Below are positions 37,234-46,092 of a stretch of DNA of 64,000 bases, one piece after another. How positions within the stretch are numbered: position 1 is the first letter of the stretch; each line of letters starts with the position of its first letter. The DNA is from PLA3 sp964592235 (GTDB lineage Bacteria > Planctomycetota > Phycisphaerae > UBA1845 > UTPLA1). The DNA is taken from assembly GCA_964592235.1 (NCBI GenBank), contig CAZQCF010000023.1, forward strand, positions 1 to 64,000, in the 5' to 3' direction. Under the pieces are notes generated by a model. That model did not search any database. It was not told the DNA's origin and was given only the letters and a program-made list of their open reading frames with translations. The translations under genes were made by a program, and so were the position numbers.

Positions 37234-38142
37234 ATGGTGCGATTGAACGTACTCCCGACCCCCAGGCCCGCCGGTCCGCGCCTGCCGCCCTGGCTCAAGA
37301 AGCGACTGCCGACCGGTGATGTCCTGCTGCATACGCGCGACATCGTCGAGCGATCCGGCGTGGCCACCGTCTGCGAAGAAGCCCACTGCCCGAATCTTAT
37401 CGAATGCTGGTCCAAGCGCCACGCTACGTTCATGATCCTCGGGGACAAGTGCACGCGACGCTGCCTCTTCTGCGCCGTGGACACCGCCAGGCCCGATCCG
37501 CCCGAGGTCGACGAGCCTGTTCGCCTTGCCAGCGCCGTCGCCGAACTGAACCTGCGACACGTGGTTATTACGGCCGTGGCGCGCGATGACCTGCCCGACG
37601 AGGGCGCGGGGCATTTCGCCGAATGCGTGCGACGGATTCGTGCCGTCGTGCCCGAGTGCGCGATCGAGGTGCTACCGGCCGACTTTCATGCCTGCGACGA
37701 GCTGTTGCGGATGCTCTGCGACGCTGGGCCGGACATCTACAACCACAATCAGGAAACGGTTGAGCGCCTCTCGCCGTTCATTCGCCCGGCCGCGCGCTAC
37801 CGGCGCAGTCTTGATGTGCTTCGCCGTGTGAAGGAAATCCGCCCGTCGCTCTTCACCAAGAGCGGCCTGATGGTGGGGCTGGGCGAGACGCGCGCCGAAC
37901 TGACCCGCACGATGCGGGACTTGCGCGACGTGGGCGTCGACATCCTGACCGTCGGCCAGTATCTTCGCCCGTCCGACTTGCATGTGCCGGTGGTCCGGTA
38001 CGTGCCGCCGGAGGAGTTCGAGGAGATCGGGCGCGAAGCACGCGCCATGGGCTTCTTGTCCGTGGCGAGCGGTCCGTTTGTCCGGTCCAGTTACAACGCC
38101 GACGCCGTTTATGAAGCGATCCACGCCGCACGGGCAATCTGA
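37234..38142 (+). CDS. lipA: Lipoyl synthase
   Basis: This 302-residue radical-SAM enzyme inserts two sulfurs into octanoyl groups on lipoyl-carrier proteins. The N-terminal auxiliary cluster motif CEEAHCPNLIEC (C-x4-C-x5-C) is present. It is followed by CTRRCLFC (CxxxCxxC), which binds the SAM-cleaving cluster, and the terminal RSSY motif is at VRSSYNAD. Length equals the family. The ATG at 37234 fits; the longer frame has an unrelated arginine-rich N-terminus. It overlaps tmk by 32 bases and so starts a lipA-tmk-holB transcript. Confidence 0.96.
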   Translation: MVRLNVLPTPRPAGPRLPPWLKKRLPTGDVLLHTRDIVERSGVATVCEEAHCPNLIECWSKRHATFMILGDKCTRRCLFCAVDTARPDPPEVDEPVRLASAVAELNLRHVVITAVARDDLPDEGAGHFAECVRRIRAVVPECAIEVLPADFHACDELLRMLCDAGPDIYNHNQETVERLSPFIRPAARYRRSLDVLRRVKEIRPSLFTKSGLMVGLGETRAELTRTMRDLRDVGVDILTVGQYLRPSDLHVPVVRYVPPEEFEEIGREARAMGFLSVASGPFVRSSYNADAVYEAIHAARAI

Positions 38143-38848
38143 ACCGCCGTTTGATCTCGCGCGCCTGCGGGGGAAGTTCATCGTCTTCGACGGCGTCGAC
38201 GGCGCGGGCAAAGGCGCGCAGCTCAAGCGCCTGCACGAGGCGCTCGCCGCCGCGGGGCTGACCGTCGTGATGGCGCGCGATCCGGGCGGCACGGTGATCG
38301 GCGATCGCATTCGCCACGTACTTCTGGACTACGACCTGTCGGCGATGGACGTGCGTTGCGAGGCGTTTCTATTCATGGCGTCGCGGGCGCAGCTCACGCG
38401 CGAGGTGATCGATCCGGCGCTGGCCGCGGGGCACGTCGTCCTGTGTGACCGATTCGTGTCGGCGACGTGCGCCTACCAGGGAGCGGCCGGCTATGACCCG
38501 AAGCGTGTCATAGAATTAGCACGTTTCGCCGTCGATAACACCTGGCCCGATCTGACGATCGTGATCGATCTTCCGCCGGACACGGGTTTCAGCCGAACGG
38601 GGCGCAAGTCCAACGCCGAACGGTTGAGTGAGCAGAAGAAGAAAGGCGCGGTGGGGCACCCGGTTCTCTTCCACGATGCCCACACTGACGCGATGGAAGC
38701 ACGCCCGATGGAGTTTCATCAGAAAGTGCGCCAGATGTTTCTCGAATTGCCCGGGCTGTATCCCCGGCCGATGGCGATTGTCGATGGTCACGGCAGCGTG
38801 GACGAAGTCGAGGCGCGCGTGATGGAGGCGTTGGCCCGTGCCTTTTGA
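38111..38848 (+). CDS. tmk: Thymidylate kinase with unusual P-loop
   Basis: This 245-residue kinase phosphorylates dTMP to dTDP. FIVFDGVDGAGKGAQ is the P-loop; the Ser/Thr after Lys, usual in GK(S/T), is Gly, and the next residue is Ala. VLCDRFVSATCAYQGAAG supplies the DR(Y/F) motif. A longer LID-like insertion with SNAERLSEQKKKG follows, then DAMEARPMEFHQKVRQMFLEL, which fits the family. It is about 30 residues longer than E. coli Tmk. It overlaps lipA upstream and holB downstream, so the three are coupled. Confidence 0.85.
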   Translation: MKRSTPHGQSEPPFDLARLRGKFIVFDGVDGAGKGAQLKRLHEALAAAGLTVVMARDPGGTVIGDRIRHVLLDYDLSAMDVRCEAFLFMASRAQLTREVIDPALAAGHVVLCDRFVSATCAYQGAAGYDPKRVIELARFAVDNTWPDLTIVIDLPPDTGFSRTGRKSNAERLSEQKKKGAVGHPVLFHDAHTDAMEARPMEFHQKVRQMFLELPGLYPRPMAIVDGHGSVDEVEARVMEALARAF

Positions 38849-40127
38849 CGATGTGAAACACCAAGATGCGGCGATGGAACGCGTGCGCCGGGCGATGCAA
38901 TCGGGCCGCATGCCGCACGCGTATCTGTTTACCGGGCGACCGGGCGTGGGGCGGCAGATGTTCGCCGAGCGGCTGGCGCAGTATCTGCTCTGCGCCGCGC
39001 GGCGCGACGTTGCGGCGGATGCCGACGGCGGGGGGTTGTTTGCGGCGAACGAACCGGCGCCGGCGACGGTCGGCCCGCCCGTATTCGATGCCTGCGGCAC
39101 GTGCGAAGATTGTCTCATGTTCGCCGCCGGGACCCATCCGGATTATCACCCGATCTATCGGGGGCTGAATCGGCATCACCCCGACAAGGCCGTGCAAAAG
39201 CGCAAAGCGATGGAGCACTCCGTCGAGGTCATTCGCCATTTCCTGCTGGGTGCGGTGACGCTGCGGCCATCTCGGGGTCGGGCGAAGGTGTTCATTGTGC
39301 CCGAAGCGGAGCGCTTGAGCATCGGGGCGCAGAATGCCATGCTCAAGACACTCGAAGAGCCGCCGGGTCATAGCTATCTCATCCTGATTGCGTCCAGCGC
39401 TGACGAACTGTTGCCGACGACGCGCTCGCGTTGTCATCTCGTGACGTTTCAGGCGTTGCCGGCTGATTTCATCGTGCAGGAATTGATCGCGCGCGGCGCG
39501 ACGGACCCGGACGAGGCTCGCTTTCTCGCCGCCCTGTCGCAGGGCAGCCTCGGGGCGGCGCTGCAACTCACGCGGGGCGACGTCGTGGCGCATCGTGATG
39601 CCGTCTTGGCGTCACTGCGGAGCGTGGCGGCGGACCCGCTCGCCACCAGCCGGCAATGGCAGGAACTGGCCAAACTGCTGACCGGGTTCAAGCAGTCGGA
39701 CGAGACCGAAGACGAGGACGTGGCCGACGAGGCGCCGCCCGCCAAATCGAAGCGCCCCGCCGCGCCGCCCAAGGCCAAGACCGAAGATCTGGCAGACGAT
39801 GAAGACGACGACGCGGTCGATGACGATGACGTGGAGACCGGCCCGGATGCGCGAGCCGTCCGGGAGGGGCAGCGGCTGCTGCTGGCGATCCTGGGGGCGT
39901 TGCTGGGCGATGCGCTGCGGGCCGCGGCGGGTGTCGCGCCGCACGCGCTGACGGATGCCAGTCAGGCGGGTGCGATTGCCGGTGGCGCGTCGCTTCGACG
40001 GATCGGCGATGCGATTCGCGCCGTATCGGCGGCCGAGCGGCAATTGGAAATGAATGCCAACGTCGGATTGGTGTTCGACGCGCTGGCGATCGTGATGTCT
40101 CGCGCACTCGGCGCCTGCGCGGCATAA
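38838..40127 (+). CDS. holB: DNA polymerase III delta-prime subunit
   Basis: This 429-residue clamp-loader subunit begins with GTG and overlaps tmk by 11 bases. The AAA+ fold shows SGRMPHAYLFTGRPGVGRQ (P-loop Lys replaced by Arg, as expected for a non-hydrolysing subunit), four zinc cysteines at 52, 86, 89 and 92, and NAMLKTLEEPP near 166-176. Residues about 286-337 form a very acidic Asp/Glu/Ala/Pro linker before the C-terminal collar domain, unusual for the family. Together with tmk, this is a common bacterial pairing. Confidence 0.93.
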   Translation: MPFDDVKHQDAAMERVRRAMQSGRMPHAYLFTGRPGVGRQMFAERLAQYLLCAARRDVAADADGGGLFAANEPAPATVGPPVFDACGTCEDCLMFAAGTHPDYHPIYRGLNRHHPDKAVQKRKAMEHSVEVIRHFLLGAVTLRPSRGRAKVFIVPEAERLSIGAQNAMLKTLEEPPGHSYLILIASSADELLPTTRSRCHLVTFQALPADFIVQELIARGATDPDEARFLAALSQGSLGAALQLTRGDVVAHRDAVLASLRSVAADPLATSRQWQELAKLLTGFKQSDETEDEDVADEAPPAKSKRPAAPPKAKTEDLADDEDDDAVDDDDVETGPDARAVREGQRLLLAILGALLGDALRAAAGVAPHALTDASQAGAIAGGASLRRIGDAIRAVSAAERQLEMNANVGLVFDALAIVMSRALGACAA

Positions 40128-40216
40128 TGCACGCTCGCGTCACTGCTTGAAGCAGTGACACAGGCCGAGTCGTTCCACTTTGTCATGCTGCTCGAAATCG
40201 AGTGATACCCGGACCG

Positions 40217-40774
40217 ATGCACGACCACGACGATCACGACCACGCTGACGATCACGCCGCAGCCGCTTCATCGGATGTGCACGCGAGTGGTTCCGATTCC
40301 CCGGACGGCGCGACCGCGCCGGCGGACTACTCCGCTGACGACGTTAGCGTGTATCTCTGTTTCGACCCAGATCAGCTCGCATGCGCCGAGAAGCTGCTGG
40401 AGTTCCCCGTCGTGAACCGCGACCTCGGCGCGTACCTCGGGCGGGCGGCCGTTCCCGTCGATTCGCCCAACGCCGAGCCGCACAAGCGGGCGATTCGCGA
40501 GCATCTCGGGCGGGCCAACGTCGTATTGTGCGTCATCTCCTACCTGACGGCCCAGAGCGACTGGGTGAACTGGGAATTGCAGACGGCGCGGGAGCTGACT
40601 CCGCGGCCGCACTTCGTCGGCGTCCTGCTGCACGAGCACGACGAAATCCCCTCGCCGATGCGCAACGCGGGCGGCATGTTCACGCGCTTCCGCCGGCAGA
40701 ACGTGGCCGAGGCGATCGACTGGGTGATGACGGAGAAGAAAACGACGGATGACTATACGCAATGGGAGGACTGA
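40217..40774 (+). CDS. TIR-like (MTH538/ThsB-type) protein with His/Asp-rich N-terminus
   Basis: This 185-residue protein starts with a low-complexity segment rich in His and Asp (MHDHDDHDHADDHAAAA), then about 30 Ser/Asp/Ala residues. An alpha/beta domain follows with VSVYLCFDPDQLACAEKLL, HKRAIREHLGRANVVLCVIS and SDWVNWELQTARELTP. The last block is typical of TIR-like DUF1863 domains, as in ThsB, which senses or makes nucleotide signals. No effector gene is adjacent, so a defence role is only a guess. A GTG at 40202 is an alternative start. It lies about 90 bases after holB. Confidence 0.65.
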   Translation: MHDHDDHDHADDHAAAASSDVHASGSDSPDGATAPADYSADDVSVYLCFDPDQLACAEKLLEFPVVNRDLGAYLGRAAVPVDSPNAEPHKRAIREHLGRANVVLCVISYLTAQSDWVNWELQTARELTPRPHFVGVLLHEHDEIPSPMRNAGGMFTRFRRQNVAEAIDWVMTEKKTTDDYTQWED

Positions 40775-40895
40775 AACGACCAAGAGTGAAACGCCAAGAC
40801 GCAAGAACGCCGAAACGCCAAAACGCCAAAACGTCGAAACGTCAAAACGTCCAAGAGTCAAAACATCGAGAAGTCAAAACGTCGCAAGATCGAAA
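40773..40895. repeat. Degenerate short tandem repeat, AAACGYCaa units
   Basis: About a dozen copies of an 8-9 base motif around AAACGYC, separated by A, CA or GA, lie directly after the TIR-like gene. The strand is purine-rich. Translated frames give Lys/Thr/Arg-rich low complexity without gene features, so I read it as non-coding repeat. Confidence 0.7.
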
Positions 40896-41007
40896 TGTAG
40901 AGTGCGGGTGACTCGCCCGCGCCCGGCAGCGTGTTACGGCGCGCGCCCGCGGCCGGCAACGTTTCGCAGCACGGCGCCGCAACAGTCCGAGCCGCCGCAG
41001 TCATGCG

Positions 41008-41077
41008 GCGGAATTGATTCAGCGGAATTGAATCGGCGGGACATATTCAGCGAAACGGAATCGGCGGAACGGAATCG
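41008..41077. repeat. 14-bp tandem repeat, five units
   Basis: Five successive 14-base units begin with GCG and end in ATTCA or AATCG: the second is GCGGAATTGAATCG and the fifth GCGGAACGGAATCG. Units alternate between the two endings. The repeat sits in a 538-base gene-free stretch (40775-41312) that otherwise holds only the AAACGYC repeat and GC-rich sequence. Confidence 0.85.
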
Positions 41078-41312
41078 CCTGCATTCCGGGTCATGACTGA
41101 CCCGGCTCGGAAGGGCTCGCGACGCCGGTCCTCGAATGGTCGCGGCGATGAACCGTTTCGCAACCATCTATTGGGCGCGAGCCGGCTTCCTCGGATCGAT
41201 CCATGCGGCATGAACCAGCACGTCGGGTGGACATCGCCCTCGCTTCCCCGCATGCCTCACTTCCCAAACCCCATGTTCCGGGTCTCATGCCCCAAGCCCC
41301 GGGGCCCAAGCC

Positions 41313-43613
41313 TCAATCGACCAACAGCGCCACAAACGCCACGACATCCTGCCCGTCGATCCGCGCCGTGCCGTCCATCTCCACGTCGGCGTTGACGTTG
41401 GCTGTGTACGACTCGCAGACCGACAGGGCCGATGAATTAAGAACAGCGTCAACAAACAACGGCACATCGAGCAGATCGACCGACTGGTCGCAGTTCATGT
41501 CCCCCCGCGGACAATCCGGTCCCCAGCGAGCGAATCGAGAAGCCGCAACTTCACCAGCCATAATGAAGCTTCCGCCTGCGATCAGATCATTTTCGAAAGC
41601 TGCCAAGCACCGCACCGTATCATTCGCACCCGTGCCGAGGGGCGACCACGCCGCCTCGGTCCACATTGCAATCCGAATCGAATTCGTACCGCCAGCAGAT
41701 GTGAAGGATCCCCCCGCGAAGAGATGCCCATTGTTGGAAAGCAGGCTGATGACATTAGCATTGAATGGTAGCATACCCGTACCAAGGGCTTGCCAAGTAG
41801 AACCATTCCATTGGGCAATTCTGTTGCAGGTCACGCCACCGGCGGTTGTGAAGCTGCCTCCAACGACAAGATTCTGATCGTGAACCGTTAACGCTTCTAC
41901 GGGGTTGTTCATGCCAGTACCGAGCGATTGCCAGTTGATGCCGTTCCATCGGGCGATGCGATTAACCGTCACTCCCCCTGCAGTCGTGAAGAAGCCTCCT
42001 GCGATAAGCTCATTATTGTAAGTTGAAAGTGCGGATACGCCGGCATCCAAACCTGTGCTTAGCGGCTGCCAAATCGTGCCATTCCAGCGAGCTATGCGGT
42101 TTGCAGTTACTCCACCTGCCCTCGAAAAACTACCTCCGGCAATCAATTCGCCATCGAAAAGAGAGATCGCAAGAACGTCGCCAAATGACATGCCCGTCCC
42201 GAGTGTCTGCCATGTTGTGCCGTTCCACTGGGCGATTCGATTGGCAGGTATCCCACCAGCGCTCGTAAAAAGTCCACCCGCAATCAGCAAACCATTGTAT
42301 GTAAACAGCGCGCGTACAGTGTTGTTCGTTCCGTTACCAAGTGCCTGCCAGGTCGTGCCATCCCATTGGGCAATTCGATTCACAATGACACCATTCGCAA
42401 TTGTAAAATCGCCAGCAGCAACGAGTTTTCCGTTAAAAACTGTGAATGCGTGGACAGCACCGTTCATGCCGGAAATCATTGCAGGTCCGAGCGATTGCCA
42501 TGTTAAATTGTTCCATCGGGCAATTTTACTCGCGAATCTTCCTTCAGCGAGCAAGAAGTCGCCACCGGCAATCAACTCGTCATCAAAAACTGCCAAGGCC
42601 CTGGCAGCGCTGTCAACGCCGCCACCGATCGCCTGCCACGGACCATTATTCCACCGGGCCAAGCGATTGGCAGGCAAACCATTCCCCGTCGTGAATTGCC
42701 CCGCTGCGATTAGATGGTTGCCATAGAGTGTTAATGCGAGGACAGACCCTCCGCTTAGTGAGCCTGCTGTCACGAATGCGGCGCCGTTCCAGCGTACGAT
42801 GTTCACGGCATTTTGCCCGCTGACCGTGAATGAGAATGATCCTCCGGCAAACAGTTCATTGTTGAAGACCGCCATCGCTCGTACACTTGCGGAGGCTCCG
42901 CCAATGCCTGTTACTAAGTGCCACCATGTGTTGCCGTCCCATCGCGCTATGCGGTTGACTGTGATTCCTCCGGCAGTGGTGAAGTCTCCCGCTGCATACA
43001 ACTCGCCTTTGTAGACCGCCAATGCGTGCACTGTATTATCTGTCCCGGTTGATAATGCCTGCCAGGAAGTGCCATTCCATCGTGCGATGTTGTTTGCCAG
43101 CACACCGCCGGCGGAGCTGAAGCTCCCGCCGACAACCAGGCCCTCCGACGTGGTTGTGAGCGCATTAATAGTGCCGCTTACGCCCGTCCCCAATGGTTGC
43201 CACATCAGGCCATCCCATCGGGCGATGCGACTAATTGGCGTTGCGCCAGATGCGACGAATTGGCCAGCAGCGAACAACTGTCCATCATGAACTGTGATCG
43301 CAAGTACAGAGTCATTAAGGCCGGCACCCATTGCATGCCATTCGCTGCCATCCCAAGCGGCAATGTTCATCACTGCTTGCTCGCCAGCGAGCGTAAATGT
43401 CCCTCCAATGATAAGCAGGAGAGGCTGTGGACCCTCTCCGTCGGGATCCCAAGTCGCAAATGAACGCGCCGTGCCGTTAATGCCAAGTAGCCCTTCGTCG
43501 GGTAGTCGCCATCCATTTTCACAATCAGTCTCGGCGATGACCGTCGATGCAATGAAATTGATTGCGATTGCTACGATAATCGTAATAATCGCATCATGCT
43601 GTTCTTGGCGCAT
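41313..43613 (-). CDS. Secreted 13-repeat propeller-like protein with dockerin-like end
   Basis: This 766-residue protein has a signal peptide, then about 13 repeats of 45-50 residues with the core IARWNGxxWQxLGxG, then VxALxxYNxELIAGGxFTxAGG. The repeats suggest a beta-propeller or similar closed fold outside the cell. The C-terminus has GDMNCDQSVDLLDVPLF and DGTARIDGQDVVAFVALL, an acidic EF-hand-like dockerin motif common at the ends of planctomycete secreted proteins. The DNA is visibly more AT-rich than its neighbours. Function unknown; adhesion or extracellular binding is plausible. Confidence 0.85.
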   Translation of the reverse strand: MRQEQHDAIITIIVAIAINFIASTVIAETDCENGWRLPDEGLLGINGTARSFATWDPDGEGPQPLLLIIGGTFTLAGEQAVMNIAAWDGSEWHAMGAGLNDSVLAITVHDGQLFAAGQFVASGATPISRIARWDGLMWQPLGTGVSGTINALTTTSEGLVVGGSFSSAGGVLANNIARWNGTSWQALSTGTDNTVHALAVYKGELYAAGDFTTAGGITVNRIARWDGNTWWHLVTGIGGASASVRAMAVFNNELFAGGSFSFTVSGQNAVNIVRWNGAAFVTAGSLSGGSVLALTLYGNHLIAAGQFTTGNGLPANRLARWNNGPWQAIGGGVDSAARALAVFDDELIAGGDFLLAEGRFASKIARWNNLTWQSLGPAMISGMNGAVHAFTVFNGKLVAAGDFTIANGVIVNRIAQWDGTTWQALGNGTNNTVRALFTYNGLLIAGGLFTSAGGIPANRIAQWNGTTWQTLGTGMSFGDVLAISLFDGELIAGGSFSRAGGVTANRIARWNGTIWQPLSTGLDAGVSALSTYNNELIAGGFFTTAGGVTVNRIARWNGINWQSLGTGMNNPVEALTVHDQNLVVGGSFTTAGGVTCNRIAQWNGSTWQALGTGMLPFNANVISLLSNNGHLFAGGSFTSAGGTNSIRIAMWTEAAWSPLGTGANDTVRCLAAFENDLIAGGSFIMAGEVAASRFARWGPDCPRGDMNCDQSVDLLDVPLFVDAVLNSSALSVCESYTANVNADVEMDGTARIDGQDVVAFVALLVD

Positions 43614-43827
43614 CGAATCGGCCCTCGGAGAGTTCCGGTCTTACCGCGTCTGGCAATCATGAAGCCCACAGCAACGCGGAGCGAACGGCAGATCGCAGCG
43701 AGCGTGCCGCGCGCGGCCGTGCAGACGTTCGCCATTATACAAATTCGCGGGACGCTTTGCCAGCCCTCGACGCGGGAGCGACAAATGAGCAATTTAATGG
43801 CACACGGCAGGGGGGCCGCCAAATGCC

Positions 43828-43865
43828 GCGGCCATGCCACCCAGGCGCGGCCATGTCACCCAGGT
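43828..43865. repeat. 19-bp tandem duplication
   Basis: Two adjacent 19-base units of the form GCGGCCATGYCACCCAGGY differ at two positions. They lie just before the GGTGCGTC hairpin in the 276-base gap between the repeat protein and the S9 peptidase. Confidence 0.85.
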
Positions 43866-43870
43866 CGATT

Positions 43871-43889
43871 GGTGCGTCTGGGACGCACC
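43871..43889. repeat. GGTGCGTC/GACGCACC hairpin, copy 2
   Basis: A perfect 8-bp stem (GGTGCGTC, loop TGG, GACGCACC) is followed by CTAC, as in the copy at 14920. It abuts the S9 peptidase stop and may end that transcript. Confidence 0.7.
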
Positions 43890-45956
43890 CTACTTCGTCC
43901 ACTGGTCCAGCCAGCCGAGCACCGTCTCGTGCCACAGGATGCTGTTCGCCGGCTTGAGCACCCAGTGGTTTTCATCGGGGAAGTACAGAAACTTGCTCGG
44001 AATGCCGCGGCGCTGGAGCGCGGTAAATGTCGACATGCCCTGCGTATCGACTACGCGGTAATCCAGTCCGCTGTGGATCACCAGCATCGGCGTCTTCCAC
44101 TTGCCGACGTGGTTGATCGGGTTGTGTTTCTCATAGTGCTCGGGATTCTCCCACGGGTTGCCCATGTGATCCCACTCGGGAAACCAAAGCTCCTCGGTGT
44201 CGAAGTACGCCAGCCGCTCGCACAGGTTGCCGTCGTGGCAAACAAGACATTTGAAGCGCTCCGGCCAGTTGCCGGCGATCCAGTTGATCATGTAGCCGCC
44301 GTACGACGCCCCCAGCGCCGCGACGCGGTCGCCGTCCATCCACGGGTAGCGCTTCAGCGCTGCGTCCAGCCCCTTTTTCAAATCCTCCAGCGGCTTGCCG
44401 CCCCAGTCTCCGCGAATCGCATCGCAGAACGCCTGACCGTAGCCCGTCGAACCGTGGAAATCGACCATGACAGCCGCATAGCCCGCGCCGGCGTAGGCCT
44501 GCGGGTTCCAGCGATAGTGAAAGTCGTTGCCGAAGGAGCCTTGCGGCCCGCCGTGAATGAGAAACGCGACGGGGTATTTCTTGCCCGGATCGAGATCCAC
44601 CGGCTTGACGACATACGCATAGACCTGATCGCCGCCCGCGCCCTCGAACGCGAACTGTTCCGGATCGCCCAGCTTCGCCGCCGCCAGCATCGGCGCGTTG
44701 ATCTTCGTGACTGCGCGGACATCCTTCCCCGCGAGCGTCGCGCTCATCAGTTCAGCCGGCGAGGTGAGGCTGTTTAGCGTGTAATAAACGCGATCCTTCG
44801 CCGGCATCGGATTGTGTACGGTGCCTTCCCACACGATCGGCTTGACCTCCTGCGTCACGAGATCAATGTGAAACAACGAATGCTGCCCGATGTTCTGCGC
44901 CGTAACGAACAAGCTGCGCCCGTCCGCCGCCCACGCAATCTCCGACGCTGACCGATCCCACGACTCCGCCAGAACCATCGGCTTTCCGCTGGGCCAGTCC
45001 ATCATCATGATCCGCTGTCGATCGGCTTCGTATCCCGGGCGCGACATCGCGAGGTATGCGAGCGCCTTGCCGTCGGGCGAGAAGACGGGCGACGTGTCCA
45101 GCGCCTCGTTCTCCTTCGTGAGCCGACGCGGCTGGCTCTTTCCGTCAACCGTCGCGACGAACAGGTCGAGGTTCGTTGACCAGGCCTCGGCACGGCCGAC
45201 ATCGCGGGCGGCGAACACAATCTCGCTACTGTCGTGTGAGAAGGCAATCTCCTCCATACCGCCGAACGGTTTGCTGGGGATGTCGGCGTCCATGCCCGCT
45301 GTGATGTCCGCCACTTCGTCATCGACGGCGCGACCCTTCTCATCGACCGGTACGATGAACAGATGCGAGCGACGGCCGTCCTTCCAGGTGTCCCAGTGGC
45401 GGAAAAAGAGCCGGTCGTACACACGCCCGCTCGTCTTCTTCTTCGCTTCCTCATCGAGCCGGGCCTTGGTCTCCGTCGGCTTGCGCAGATCGGGGAAGAC
45501 TTCCATTGCGATGGCCAGGCGTTTGCTGTCGGGCGAGAGCACGAAACCAGCGATATCGAGTGGTTGTTGGGTGACCTGCGTTGCCTCGCCGCCGTCGGGC
45601 GACATGCGCCAGACCTGCGACGACCCGCCGCGCGTGGAGAGGAAGTAGATGAACTTGCCGTCGCGGCTCCATTGCGGGCTGCCGTCGGCGTCGGGGTGGG
45701 AGGTGAGCTGGCACAGATTCTCGCCGTCCACGCCGACGATCCAGAGATCGGTGCGGCCCTTGTTGGCATCGAGGTCGGTCGTACGGAGCGTGAACGCGAT
45801 GCGCTGTTCATCGGGCGACAGGACTGGCGCACCGATTCGCTTCATGGCCAGCATGTCATGAATGCTGAACGGGTGCGGCTCGGCGGTGGCCGATGATGCC
45901 AGGGCGACAAGCGGAAACAGGGCGACGACGAATCGGCGGACGATGCAGCGGAACAT
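43890..45956 (-). CDS. Secreted S9-family prolyl oligopeptidase-like peptidase
   Basis: This 688-residue protein has a signal peptide ending near SSATA, an N-terminal beta-propeller of WD-like blocks (VLSPDEQRIAFTL, SPQWSRDGKFIYF, DTSPVFSPDGKALAYL) and a C-terminal alpha/beta hydrolase. The catalytic triad is visible: Ser in GASYGGYM near residue 548, Asp in HSGLDYRV near 630 and His in DENHWVL near 661. It resembles dipeptidyl/acylaminoacyl peptidases and should cut peptides in the periplasm or outside. GAGGAG lies about 8 bases before the ATG at 45956; the longer frame lacks a signal. Confidence 0.93.
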   Translation of the reverse strand: MFRCIVRRFVVALFPLVALASSATAEPHPFSIHDMLAMKRIGAPVLSPDEQRIAFTLRTTDLDANKGRTDLWIVGVDGENLCQLTSHPDADGSPQWSRDGKFIYFLSTRGGSSQVWRMSPDGGEATQVTQQPLDIAGFVLSPDSKRLAIAMEVFPDLRKPTETKARLDEEAKKKTSGRVYDRLFFRHWDTWKDGRRSHLFIVPVDEKGRAVDDEVADITAGMDADIPSKPFGGMEEIAFSHDSSEIVFAARDVGRAEAWSTNLDLFVATVDGKSQPRRLTKENEALDTSPVFSPDGKALAYLAMSRPGYEADRQRIMMMDWPSGKPMVLAESWDRSASEIAWAADGRSLFVTAQNIGQHSLFHIDLVTQEVKPIVWEGTVHNPMPAKDRVYYTLNSLTSPAELMSATLAGKDVRAVTKINAPMLAAAKLGDPEQFAFEGAGGDQVYAYVVKPVDLDPGKKYPVAFLIHGGPQGSFGNDFHYRWNPQAYAGAGYAAVMVDFHGSTGYGQAFCDAIRGDWGGKPLEDLKKGLDAALKRYPWMDGDRVAALGASYGGYMINWIAGNWPERFKCLVCHDGNLCERLAYFDTEELWFPEWDHMGNPWENPEHYEKHNPINHVGKWKTPMLVIHSGLDYRVVDTQGMSTFTALQRRGIPSKFLYFPDENHWVLKPANSILWHETVLGWLDQWTK

Positions 45957-46092
45957 GGAAAACGCTCCTCGAAATGCAACTTGTTTCAGGCTCGCCAAAC
46001 GGAAGTCGAGGATTCTAACCGGACCGACCCGATGAGACAGAACTGTCCATGGGAAGAATTGAGGGGCATACGCTGCGCCCCTAAGATGTCGA

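Noticed and set aside
40773..41077. CRISPR array
   Set aside because: The units are 8-9 and 14 bases, directly adjacent and without unique spacers. No cas genes are present.
40749..41096. Open frame of 115 codons across the AAACGYC repeat
   Set aside because: The translation is Lys/Thr/Arg low complexity produced by the repeat. No start context or domain was seen.
43596..44777. Open frame of 393 codons on the plus strand
   Set aside because: It lies antisense to the S9 peptidase C-terminus, whose catalytic triad is clear on the minus strand.
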